Notes under the pieces: model-generated
Told to the model about the DNA's origin: nothing
Seen by the model: the letters and a program-made list of their open reading frames with translations, nothing else
Database searches by the model: none
In this document: positions 31,607-41,945 of the stretch, piece after piece
Layout: every line of letters starts with the position of its first letter
How positions within the stretch are numbered: the first letter of the stretch is position 1
Translations under genes and position numbers: made by a program
Assembly (NCBI GenBank): GCA_016802295.1
Contig: JAESIW010000090.1
Span: forward strand, 595,501 to 659,500
DNA length: 64,000 nucleotides
Origin: Brachionus rotundiformis
Lineage: Eukaryota; Rotifera; Eurotatoria; Ploima; Brachionidae
Direction of reading: 5' to 3'

Positions 31607-31993
31607 GAGACCCATGACTTTTTTTAACCAAATATAACAGTGAAGCTTCTTTTACCATGTTCAATATTACAAAAGTTAATCTAATAAATATTAAAATGTA
31701 CATAACATTTTTACTTCACGTATTATCATACTTTTATGCCAATATTTTATCATTGACCTTTTTTTAGAATATTATACTTAAATATATATTTTCTTTTTAC
31801 TATATTAAATAATATTTTAAAAATTTTCAATAAATATTTTTAAAATAATTTTATTTTTATCTTGTCATTTAAATCATTTTAAATGAACTCTAATACAAAT
31901 ACAACATTTTATGGCGATCATTGTTGACCGAATAGTGGAGCAAATATTTTACAATTTATTAAATTAAAAATAATTAAAAATAATTTAAACAAG
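31607..31993. other. Convergent intergenic region (FEM1 / AAR2)
   Basis: The 3' ends of both genes face each other; several AATAAA-like signals on both strands; nothing else seen. Confidence 0.4.
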
Positions 31994-33154
31994 TCAGTTT
32001 AGGTCTTGGCAAACCACCGGTGCGTATTCATCAGGTTCCTCTTCAAAATCAAAGCCAAACTTTTCTTTAAGATAATTCTTAAACTTTTCACATTTTTCAC
32101 TCAAAACGGATATTTTCTCATTTTGACTTGACCACTCATCAGCTACTGATTTAACATTGTCAAAAAAATTGTGCAAATTTACCACCAGAAAGTTATTGCT
32201 TGTCACAATATCAGTAAAAAAATCTTCTGGCATCTCCTTTAATTCAAAATAAACAGCTTGGACAAACTGAATGTACAAATCTGGATCTTTTTGGATTGCA
32301 TTTTCACTATTGCACAACAAGTTGATCAGAGACTTCCATTGTTCTAGAGCATCGTATACATGGCCGATCAAAAAGCACACAAATGCGAACTGAATCTCGC
32401 CAATGATGTTCAATAGGTCCCAATTTTTGAATGTATTCTTCTGGTTTGTAATAAACAGGTCCAGTTTATGAGATAAATCTATGTGCTGGGCAGTTATTTC
32501 CAGTGGGCTTATTTCTTTAGATGGTGCTTGTTCTTGTATGTTTGAAAAGCGAATATTGGTAAACTTTTCATGCTGCATTTGTGGCAAGCGATTCTCTGCT
32601 TCTTTCAGACTATGTGGCACTTTGAAAATTTCTGTTTTCTCTTTCTTTTTATCTGGTGATCTGGTCAGTGTGAATTTTTTCCCAACAAGATTCGAACCAC
32701 TGTTAATTATTTTGTTTTCGGGTTGCAAGATATCTATCAAATTGGCACTGATGCAATTAGTCAGCGAAATCCATCGTTTGTATTCTTGGTAAGGATAAGC
32801 GCCCAGAAACTTGTCGAATTCTCGCTTTCTTTCCTTAAAATTTTCCATTTGATCTTCACTTAAATGGTAATCTTCCATGATTTCTGTCTGTGCATTCCAT
32901 TTTTTGGCAATTACCTGTTCAACTTTAAAATCGTGGAAAAACCCGCTTCGAATTCCAATGTTTCCATATTTGTCGGACACACTGAAGTAGATGAAGTGGA
33001 CTCCGGGCGGAATCATTTTAACTCCTTTGAAGTTTTCACCAGTTTTCCAACAGTTGTAATCGATCCCGAACTCGCTATTCGCCGGCACATCAAAGAACAA
33101 AAATATGCCACCAGCTTCGAATAGCTTATTGGCATCGTAATCTTTTTGGTTCAT
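31994..33154 (-). CDS. AAR2: AAR2 splicing factor
   Basis: U5 snRNP assembly factor that holds PRPF8 (cytoplasmic pre-U5 chaperone). One exon, 386 residues, similar to human AAR2 (384). The N-terminal barrel is clear: IFLFFDVPANSEFGIDYNCW, FKGVKMIPPGVHFIYFSVSD, IRSGFFHDF; then FLGAYPYQEYKRWISLTNCI begins the helical part. The C-terminal helical domain contains LLNIIGEIQFAFVCFLIGHV and LEQWKSLINLLCNSENA; the acidic tail ends FEEEPDEYAPVVCQDLN. The interdomain linker carries Ser/Lys-rich possible phosphosites. Confidence 0.93.
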   Translation of the reverse strand: MNQKDYDANKLFEAGGIFLFFDVPANSEFGIDYNCWKTGENFKGVKMIPPGVHFIYFSVSDKYGNIGIRSGFFHDFKVEQVIAKKWNAQTEIMEDYHLSEDQMENFKERKREFDKFLGAYPYQEYKRWISLTNCISANLIDILQPENKIINSGSNLVGKKFTLTRSPDKKKEKTEIFKVPHSLKEAENRLPQMQHEKFTNIRFSNIQEQAPSKEISPLEITAQHIDLSHKLDLFITNQKNTFKNWDLLNIIGEIQFAFVCFLIGHVYDALEQWKSLINLLCNSENAIQKDPDLYIQFVQAVYFELKEMPEDFFTDIVTSNNFLVVNLHNFFDNVKSVADEWSSQNEKISVLSEKCEKFKNYLKEKFGFDFEEEPDEYAPVVCQDLN

Positions 33155-34191
33155 TTTTCTGCTGAAATAAATTTTATTTTCAAATTTTTAGAAATAAATT
33201 TATATTTAAATTGTTGAAGGAAGATAATGTTCTAATTTTGTCTTGAGAAAAATATTAGAAAAAATTGATTCGAAAATTTAATAGAATATCAATATCTATT
33301 TTAAATTTAAATTTTTGGTACCATCAAATAAGTTAATTAAAAAAATTTTGTTCATCTATCCTATGGTCATTTATTTAATCCAAAGCTTAATTATTTTACC
33401 TAAATAGAATTTAGATGTGTATTTTATATTTGATAATTTTATTAAATAACTAAAGAATTTTTTTTCTATCTTTTCTAAAGAAATTAAAGAGTTAAGTATG
33501 GTCAGTTGGTAAATTGGGAAATTTGGAAGTTTTTGTGGAAGGAAATATGTCTAATTTTTATCAAAAAAAGTCAAAATTTTTGACATTTTTTTATCAAAAT
33601 TTAACAAATTTTAATTGATTAATGACAAATTAATGAATGAGGCTGTATTTAAAAACTTTTTGTAACAAGTTTTATTTCTGTCATAATTTTTTAAATTATT
33701 AAAATTAAAACAAAATGAGGTAACACAACAATCAATAAACTAAAAAATTTAATTGATCACCTTAAACAAGTCTGTCTATTAAACTTAATTAAAAGTCAAA
33801 AATATTATTAATTGTTCTTGAAAAAGAAGCAGATGGTAGGATAATTAAAAAAGAAATTGGATTTTTTTAACCAAATGGCTCAAAATAGCCATCATTTAAT
33901 TACATTAGCACTCAATTAAGCTATTTAAATTATTGAATTTGAGCAAAAAATATTAAATTAAAGTCTTTATAAAATAAATTTTTTAATTCTATAATTTTGA
34001 TTTAACTTTAAAAACAATCTTTTGAAAATAAATCATTAGAAAAAATCTAATAAAAATTTTTCTATAAAATTTTGTCTGAAAAAGAGGAAAAAATATATGA
34101 TAATCGAAATAAATATTATTTATTGTTTAAAACATATAAATTCTATTTATAAATAAAAAACAAAGAATTGATGACAAAATAATTTTATAAA
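33155..34191. other. Intergenic, AT-rich
   Basis: Lies between AAR2 and the 3' end of SMCR8; nothing recognised. Confidence 0.4.
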
Positions 34192-37113
34192 TTAATTTTT
34201 TTTCTTGAAAAAATGTATTTCCTCAAACTCGACCAAAAGAGGTATTTGTATAAGGCTATTGTCCGGTGCGTTAATGCTATAACTTGGCTCTGTGCTATCT
34301 AGACTACTGGTAACTAGCTCAATCAAAGGAACACTATTGTTCACATTTTTCTTCATTTTGTTCATTTCTTTGGCGTCTTTTTTCTGCATTGCCAAATTGT
34401 ACAGATAAACTTGCTTCATTTTAAGACTCTTCAAAAAATAGGACACAATCTTAAAGTCGCTATTGTCCAAACTGGTCTCCTGATCTGTCACATGGGCTAC
34501 ACATTTTCTCATTATCTCCAACTCCAAGTCAGATTTGCTCTTGCTTGGGTCTTTTTTAACAGATAGTATTTTGCGCAATTTTTCTCTGCGATTGATGGCC
34601 AAAAGGCTACTGGTTGAGCTCTGGATAGAGCGCTTATGCTCGGTCGAGGCTCGACACGAGCCCATCAAGGACTCAGATTGAAAATTTTCATGCTCAAAGA
34701 CCACAGAATATTCATAGATAAAAGCTAATTCTGAGTAAAAATTAAATAAATTCGTAATTAAAAATAGATAAGTTAATGTGTCATTGTTAAAATGGACACA
34801 TTTGGAAACAATATTGGTCAAATAAGAACCAGTGTACTTGGGCCCGGAGAATGTCAGCTCGTCCAGGTCTAAAATGGACACGTAATTGCGAATGGTGATT
34901 GGAATGTAGCTAAGCAAGAGATCTTGGATGTCTTCTTTCTCATAGTGCCTATGAGTCTCCAGGGCACAGGCTGGATTTTTGACCATAAGACTGAGACCAA
35001 ACAGCTTGCAGTTTTTCAAATCGCTGAGGCGGATTGGTTTTCGCTCATGGATGCTTTTGAGCTTGGGTCTATCCAGGGAAAGGTTAGTTTGGGGCGAAGA
35101 GGTAAACTTTGGCGCCCGTTTGGTGCTTAGCGCGTTAACACAATAGAAAGAGTTGGGCACAAAATTGCTTAGGCATTCAAGCACTGATTGTAGATAGCCA
35201 TGGCTGGAGCAGTAGCGCGACACGCATATCAGCGGTCGGCCTTTTAGAATAGAATAGAAAACATGAGGCAAAGAAAGAGGAAATTTTTGGTATAGATTTT
35301 TGAAATTTTCTTCAAAATTAAACTCTTGAAATTGAATTATCTTATCTGTTAGATTTGATTGGTACCTGAGACTATTAAGAGCCTTGTAGAAGAGGCCGAC
35401 TGAAGAGGAGGACAAAGAAACAGCTAAGGAATTGGTCGAGGGATAAATGGCCAGCAAAGAGTTGGCAAAGTCGTATTCATTGAGCTCTTTTTTGGACGAG
35501 TATTCGTCTTCGTACATGATCTCCGGGCTTGTGAGTTCGGTGTCATTTACGGACAAGTACTCGTCGTCGTCAAGTGAACCACTCTCTTGATTAAGGTCCA
35601 AGTAGTGTTCTAGATTAGTCCAGGAGAGATTTTTTAGGGTTTTTTCACTTCGAGCGTCCAGATAAACCGATTGAGCTTGTTGACTGGACGGACTGAAGAA
35701 TTGAGTGCCACTTTTGCCACACTCTACCATTGTTTGGCTTGATTTTTTGTTCAAAATTGTTTTGTTTAAATTTCTGGTGTCTATGTCCAACGAAAAGTCG
35801 GATATGAAACAATCGCCGGCCGTAATTGACCAGAAAAGATTTCTCTTCAAACTTTGACCATTAGCTGAGGTTTTTTTGTATTTAAGCAAATGAAAAGATG
35901 TGGAAAAGTATCTATGTGTTAACTTGAGTTGATTTATTGCTTGTTTTACTGTTTCTGGACACAATTGGTGCAGTCTTTTCATATTTTTTTGCCGATCTTT
36001 TCTAGAATTAAGTTCCATGCTAACAGCAAATGTGCCAGTTAAAGATTGGAGATATACTTTTGGTCTGTACACTTGATCTTGATGAAAATTGTCAATCTTA
36101 AGAGCTAAATTATCTTCGTTTGATAGAGGATATGTGTAAGAACGAGATTTATCATTTAAATTAAAACTGTTAAATAAAGTTTTAGTTTTGTGCCAATTTT
36201 TGTTCTCTAATTCTTGATTGGTGGTGTCCAGAACTTGTTCGGTTTCTTTCAGTAGATTGTTTATTGAGTTGAGTTGTTTTTGCTTATCAGCTTCTGTCGA
36301 ACAGGCTGAGTTGAGTCTTTGTGTGACATTTTCATCTAAGTTTAGGTCGTGCTGAATTTTGGACCGTTCCAGTATGTCCGAATGGCACCATTTTTCAAAT
36401 ATGTCTAGAGTAAATCTCAAATCTGAACGCTTCTCTTCCAATTCTTGCCTAAACTGTGCCAAATTTCCTCTTCTGAACAATTCTGTTACTTGACCAAATT
36501 TTTCTTTTATATTCTCAAAGAACTCTACCGCTTTTTGGTCATTGGAAATGTAGGCCATGCAGAACGGCCTCACAAATCCCCGCGCCTTAATGTCATACAA
36601 AGTAAAATGCTGAATGCACGAAGCAATTTGGGTTTCGGTGTCCCAAAAGTTAACAATAGAAGTATCTGTGGTAAATTTAAATTTCTTGTCATCATCATAA
36701 TTTTGATTATGGGAATGAAAGTCTACGCACATTAAATGAAGTGCGTAGGCATTTTTGTTGAAGTCGGCGCCTCCATCAGTTGGTATTGACAGCAAAGGTT
36801 TGGGTCCTTCTATTTCAGAAAATTCACAAATCAAAATAAAGTCATCGGTGTATTGGCCCTTGATAGAGGAGACTGTTGGTTCTTCTTTATTTATTGAGGT
36901 TAAGTAAAGATCGGGCTTTAGGTAATCCGGTATTTCGGAAAGACACTTAATTTTTTGAAGCAGTAGGTCGGTCTCGGAGACTTGACTAGAGATGCTTAAG
37001 TCCGAAAGTGAGGTGTTTATATTGGAATGATTTAGTTTGTCATCGGGTTTATTGGCGGTCTTGTCGTCATTTTGAATCACTCTGGCAAAGGCTGAAAATT
37101 CGATACCATACAT
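34192..37113 (-). CDS. SMCR8: SMCR8 (longin/DENN protein of the C9orf72-SMCR8 complex)
   Basis: 973 residues in a single exon (human SMCR8 937, also mostly one exon). Partner of C9orf72 and WDR41 in a GAP-type complex for autophagy and lysosome signalling. N-terminal longin part: DDFILICEFSEIEGPKPLLS, then TLYDIKARGFVRPFCMAYIS and a helical stretch. The middle (about 430-560) is low-complexity with acidic and Ser-rich patches. The C-terminal DENN part: LPHVFYSILKGRPLICVSRY, LSNFVPNSFYCVNAL, CKLFGLSLMVKNP, YVSILDLDELTFSGPKYTGS, and near the end KMKQVYLYNLAMQKKD. The overall order and strings match SMCR8 rather than FLCN. Confidence 0.9.
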   Translation of the reverse strand: MYGIEFSAFARVIQNDDKTANKPDDKLNHSNINTSLSDLSISSQVSETDLLLQKIKCLSEIPDYLKPDLYLTSINKEEPTVSSIKGQYTDDFILICEFSEIEGPKPLLSIPTDGGADFNKNAYALHLMCVDFHSHNQNYDDDKKFKFTTDTSIVNFWDTETQIASCIQHFTLYDIKARGFVRPFCMAYISNDQKAVEFFENIKEKFGQVTELFRRGNLAQFRQELEEKRSDLRFTLDIFEKWCHSDILERSKIQHDLNLDENVTQRLNSACSTEADKQKQLNSINNLLKETEQVLDTTNQELENKNWHKTKTLFNSFNLNDKSRSYTYPLSNEDNLALKIDNFHQDQVYRPKVYLQSLTGTFAVSMELNSRKDRQKNMKRLHQLCPETVKQAINQLKLTHRYFSTSFHLLKYKKTSANGQSLKRNLFWSITAGDCFISDFSLDIDTRNLNKTILNKKSSQTMVECGKSGTQFFSPSSQQAQSVYLDARSEKTLKNLSWTNLEHYLDLNQESGSLDDDEYLSVNDTELTSPEIMYEDEYSSKKELNEYDFANSLLAIYPSTNSLAVSLSSSSVGLFYKALNSLRYQSNLTDKIIQFQEFNFEENFKNLYQKFPLSLPHVFYSILKGRPLICVSRYCSSHGYLQSVLECLSNFVPNSFYCVNALSTKRAPKFTSSPQTNLSLDRPKLKSIHERKPIRLSDLKNCKLFGLSLMVKNPACALETHRHYEKEDIQDLLLSYIPITIRNYVSILDLDELTFSGPKYTGSYLTNIVSKCVHFNNDTLTYLFLITNLFNFYSELAFIYEYSVVFEHENFQSESLMGSCRASTEHKRSIQSSTSSLLAINRREKLRKILSVKKDPSKSKSDLELEIMRKCVAHVTDQETSLDNSDFKIVSYFLKSLKMKQVYLYNLAMQKKDAKEMNKMKKNVNNSVPLIELVTSSLDSTEPSYSINAPDNSLIQIPLLVEFEEIHFFKKKN

Positions 37114-38947
37114 TTAGAGTTATATATTAATTAATTAATAAAATCAATTTGTTTTGGATTATACTTAGGCAGAAAGAATTTTTTTTTTACTTTAGAATTA
37201 ATCAAAAAAATACAAAATTATTTTTAATTTAATATTTATTTTTCAATCACATGATTAAAATAAAATTAAAATTTTTCTATTGCACTTAATGAAAGTTAGC
37301 TATATTTAGAAAATTATCTTTTTTTTTTTAATTTTCTTACATACAATGTAATGTTGGATATTTTTCTTGATTTGAAATTCTAAAATTACGAACTACGATA
37401 TTTAATTAATCTAATTATTCATTTAAAGCTGTCAAAATTTAAATATAATTTTATAAAAAAAATTTCTCTAAATTTATGATTAAATAAGTGATTTGTTTTT
37501 CAATTTACCATTTAAATCTATTATTACATGCTTAAAATTTATCAACTTAAAGATATATTTTAAATAGCTCTATTTATTAGAAATTTTAAATTTAATGAAA
37601 AATTCTATCTCATATTAAGACTTTAAATAATCTTATATGTTATTAATTATATAATCTTATTTTTTTTTAATATATTTTTAGAATATTTTGCTCTTATTTT
37701 TAAATTGTTTATGATAATAATGTTAGAGAAATTTATATAAACTTTTTTGCCTCTTATTAATCGATATTGAATCAATCGGCTAAATTTATTTGTTTTTAAT
37801 TATCTTTTATATCTTTATAGTTTCAATTTTTATAAAAAGCATTACTAATTTACAGTATTGTTACTTATTTTTTTACAATTTATCTAAAAATTATTAGTTA
37901 TTAAATTTTTCAGGCTTTTTGATCCAAAAAAAAATTACCTAATTTAGGTAAAATAATGTATAAAAATTAAATTTTATATATAAATTCTAGCCTGTTCAAA
38001 TAAAAATTTGATTTTGGTAAAATCTAGTTAAGGAACTGTTCTTTTATTTTTATCATTCATTCGTTTCATTGTAGCAGCTTATAAAGTTTACACTATTGAT
38101 TAAAAATATAGAAGCAGTGTAATTAGGAAGTATAGATCTAAATGAGGTTAGGAAAAAATTTCTTTTAATTAAAAAAGTTACAGGTTAATTTGTAGTTTAG
38201 GATAAAAATTTAAAACTTTAAAATCCCAAACTATTCTTTCCAGCTTAAAACAGTCTAATAGTCTGTATAGAGATATTGATTTGCTTTTTGATCAGTCATT
38301 TTTAATATTATCAGACAGATTAAAAGCCAATCTGATGAACAAACTAATCATCAAGGACGATGATCCTTTAAGCGGGTTGATATGCTACCCAACACCCGCG
38401 CTTCTTAAAATGCATCTTTCATTCTTTATCTTTAATTCATAAGTTTTATCATGCACGATTGAAATTCACATATTCTTTATAAGCTCGTTTAGTTATTGAA
38501 TCAAGATGTTGTTGGAAAGCTAGAAGTCCTAAGAACCCTTATAAATAGTAGTTTGAATTTTTATATTTTTATTTAGTTTTTAATTGCAATTTAAACAATA
38601 AAGAATTATACAAAACAATTCAATATTTTTATTCAAGTCTCTATTGAGGCCTTAACAATTTTTTGCAGCGAATGGTTTATCTGATGTCAAACAGCCTGTA
38701 TTAGACCTTACCATTTTATGATCTATTTTGTTTTGTTCCAACCATTTCCTTTAGTTTCACAAAAAAATGCTTATCGATTTGCTTAAAGAAGAAGTGTAGT
38801 TAAAGATAATGAATTCGTTTTAAAAGTTTTATTGAAAAAAATAAGAGTGAATATTAAAAAATTGCAAACAAAGAATAAGTTACTTGAATTTATAGTGAAG
38901 TTATTCATGCTCAAATAAAAATTGAATTTAACTGAATTGAATTTGTC
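37114..38947. other. Intergenic, AT-rich
   Basis: No supported gene. Confidence 0.4.
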
Positions 38948-40172
38948 ATTTATTTTCAATTGCAATCTTTATAAACAGACTAGTGTTAATGTCCAGAAAA
39001 TTGATAAAAAGATCAGTTATACAAAAGACGTTTGCCATAATTTTTAATCTTCAGATATGGGATAACTTTTGATCTCATAAAACTGCTATCAAAATATTAA
39101 ATCCATAAGTAAGTTGGTACAATGATTGTTAGATGGTAGCAAGGATAGTTTCATTGTGTGCTCAAGTAGTAATATACTTTTTGGCTAGGAAAATCTTGGA
39201 TAAATTAGAAAAGAATACGAATATTGAAAAAAATTAGTTGAATAATAATTAAAATACATGTTTTTTAAATTAAATAACTTAATTTTCCTTTTTTAATTAA
39301 TTTTATTTTTCAAAATTTTTAACCATTTAGACCAATGACAAAATTTTCAAGCTATCAGAATTAGGTCCCTTTTGTAGCATATCTATGGTCTAATCTTGCT
39401 AAAACCAATCATGGAAATCAAACTGCCCTTGCTATCATTTTACATTCATTGTTTTAGGTGGTCATTTTGTCGGTCCAATTTTTTCAGTGATACAGCATTA
39501 ATTAAATTTAAAGGAATTAAAAAAAGATACTTTTTTAAACTATTTTATTTGTTAAGAAAAATAAGTAAATATAAAAAGATTTATCTGAAAATTTATGGTT
39601 TTGTGAAGTTCAGTACAAAAGAACAAAGCAAAGTGTAAAAAAATGAAATAACTTTTTTTCTAAAAGTTTAAAATTAATTCTATGAATGCTGAATGGTGCA
39701 ACATTCTAAGTTGCATCAACTGTAAAAGTCTACTAATGATGTGCAAAATCTTTGCAAAATGCACTACACTCGATTATATTGAAATTTAATTTCTGCTGAA
39801 CTCTGCAAAATTAGCAGACATAGATATTTGATGCAACTTTGAATGTTGCACCATTCTGCATTTACAGAATTAGGTTAAAACCTTTAGAAAAAAAGTTATT
39901 CAATTTTTCTACACTTTTTTCTGTTCTTTTTGCCATTTTGTACTGAATTTCACAAAACCAAAATTTATTAAAACAAATAAAACTGACATTATAAGATTAA
40001 ATAGAATATTAAAAATGCCAAAAAAACTATAAAAACTAAAAACTTTTTTATTAATAAATTAAAAAAATTATTTAATAAAATATCACTTTTAAATTATTTT
40101 AAGCTAAGCGGACACGGTTTCGAAAATTTTTGGCCGAATTGGGGTCCGCTTGTACAGATTCCAACACTAGTC
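38948..40172. repeat. Dispersed composite repeat, copy 2
   Basis: Counterpart of 7838..9122, about 30 kb away in the same orientation. Shares CTTTATAAACAG, AATGTCCAGAAAATTGATAA, ATAAGTAAGTTGGTA, GTTTCATTGTGTGCTCAAGT and GGGGTCCGCTTGTACAG. The left end of the hAT-like part is eroded here. Interrupted by the MITE at 39597..39959. Confidence 0.7.
39597..39959. mobile_element. Foldback MITE nested in the dispersed repeat
   Basis: 363 bp with long inverted arms (about 130 bp each, imperfect): left GGTTTTGTGAAGTTCAGTAC, right the inverse of GGTTTTGTGAAATTCAGTAC; both arms contain GTGCAACATTC...GTTGCATCAA. It is flanked by a perfect 9-bp duplication AAAATTTAT (39588..39596 and 39960..39968). Copy 1 of the host repeat keeps an uninterrupted site near 8520-8540. 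The 9-bp duplication suggests a Mutator-type (MULE) parent. No coding capacity. Confidence 0.85.
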
Positions 40173-40775
40173 CATAATGGCTTATGTTTTTGACTTACCT
40201 CTAAATTATTAAAAAGTACCTCTAAAATATAACAATTTACCTCTAATTTATTAAAACATAAGCTAAATGGCTATTTATAAGCTATTTTTAATAAAAAAAC
40301 TCTATTCTAATAAAAAAGTATCTAAAATTGTAAATTAGCAGATATTTTATTTAAAAAAAATCTAATTAAAGAAAAAATATGTTTTGATTATATTATTAAT
40401 TGACTGTTGCAATAACCATGCAAAAGCAATGATTGATTGCATATCATTAAATAAATGTTAATCAATATATATGCTATCCATAATTATACAATGGAGAAGT
40501 GGTGAAATACCGTAACAGATTCCGAGTGATCCTTTTGTGTTGGCAAATCTTTTTATTCTTAAAAATCAACCAGATTTGCTTTCACTTGTAACTGGTAAAT
40601 ATGGGTTTTTTCACTTAGTCCAAACCTGGTCTAATTAGAGATGGACAGTTTTTTTTTAACTGGAATAATTTATTAAAAGCAAACTTAAAAAAAATTTCTT
40701 AAAAAGCATAATTAAACATGATAAGATAAAATAAATGTCATAATTTAAAAACAAAAATAAAATTTCGTATATAAT
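40173..40775. other. Intergenic, AT-rich
   Basis: Nothing recognised apart from AT-rich low-complexity DNA. Confidence 0.4.
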
Positions 40776-41945
40776 TTATTTGCTAAACACATTGGCCACA
40801 CTTTGCTTGGTACTATTTGAGCTAATATTGAACATTTCGAATTGATTAAGCAATTTTTTGGTCAACGAGCTTATGTCGTCCAGATTGAATGAATTTTCGA
40901 GCTGGTCGGCCAACAGGTCGAGATCAGTGCTTGAAGTCCTCTTGCGCTTCAGGTACTCTTTTATCATGTTCATGATCATAATGGCCTCGAACTTCAACTT
41001 TGGCGAAGCCTTGTGATTTTCGTCATTGAGCAGCCACCTGAGTCTGGTGCCGGCCAAGTGCAAAACAGTCTTTCCATTGGTGTCCAGCGAGTGAATGTCG
41101 GCCCCGGCCTCGAGCAACAGAGTCACCACGGGCACGTGGCTAGATATGATCGCCAGATGAATGGGCAGGTTGGAGACGCAGTCCCGGATGTTCGGGTTAG
41201 CGCCGTACTCCAGCAACAGCTTAACTATGTCCAGAAAACCGCGCGAACAAGCTATGTGCAAACAAGTTCGCTGCTTGTCATCGTAGCAATTGACGTCAAA
41301 CATGGCCGAGTCGAGCATTTCCGTAACTAGACAACAACAAATAATTATCTTTCTCTTATCAAGGATTATTTTTTCCAAATACCTGTTTTCAAGTCGTTGG
41401 CTAGCACTGCTTGAAAGAGCTTTTTGTTGTGATTATCTAAGATTAAATTTAATGATTTGGATATAGGTAGGATAGAGTGAGTTACAGTCTAGGAGTTTTT
41501 TGTCGTGGATGGCCTTGGTCTGGAGACGCTTGAGCCTGGTGGTCGAGTTGAACAAGTTGAGGTTGTTGAGTGTGCTGGGTCTTTTGGGGTTTGGATGAGG
41601 TTTTTTGAGCGGGTTGTAGCCGAACTTGCCTTTGCTGAGCTTTGAGCGAAGGTTGCTTGAGTTGAAAAGCTCGTTACAGATGAGGTCCATCTTGGTCGAT
41701 CTGGAAATGGTCTCGTTGCTTATCTCAAAAGTGTGAGTATCATCGCTGGTGCTTTTGCACTCGCGTCTGATTGGCAGCGACGAGTGTGCCCTTAGCGCTC
41801 TTGACTCCATCAAGCCTGGGCCAATGCTGTCCTCGGCACATGACTTCTTGAGCTGATAGAGTGGCACTATCGGTTGACTAGATGTGGCTGGAAGGCCGGA
41901 CACGCTCACTAGTGAATGACCTGACGATTTCGACTCGTCTAGCAT
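40776..41945 (-). CDS. ANKRD54: ANKRD54 (LIAR-like ankyrin protein)
   Basis: Nucleo-cytoplasmic adaptor; the vertebrate protein binds LYN/BTK SH3 domains. Exons on the minus strand 41486..41945, 41383..41436, 40776..41326; introns 49 and 56 nt; 354 residues. The N-terminal ~140 residues are Ser-rich and poorly conserved. Then YNHNKKLFQAVLANDLKTVTEML starts the repeats: DKQRTCLHIACSRGFLDIVK, LLEYGANPNIRDCVSNLPIH, LAIISSHVPVVTLLLEAGAD, TNGKTVLHLAGTRLRWLL. The C-terminal helical end (IMNMIKEYLKRKR...SLTKKLLNQFEMFNI) matches the ANKRD54-specific tail, which separates it from generic ankyrin proteins. Confidence 0.88.

Noticed and set aside
34192..37113. Assignment to folliculin (FLCN)
   Set aside because: FLCN shares the longin-DENN layout, but ARGFVRPFCMAYIS with GRPLICVSRY and the overall length fit SMCR8 better.
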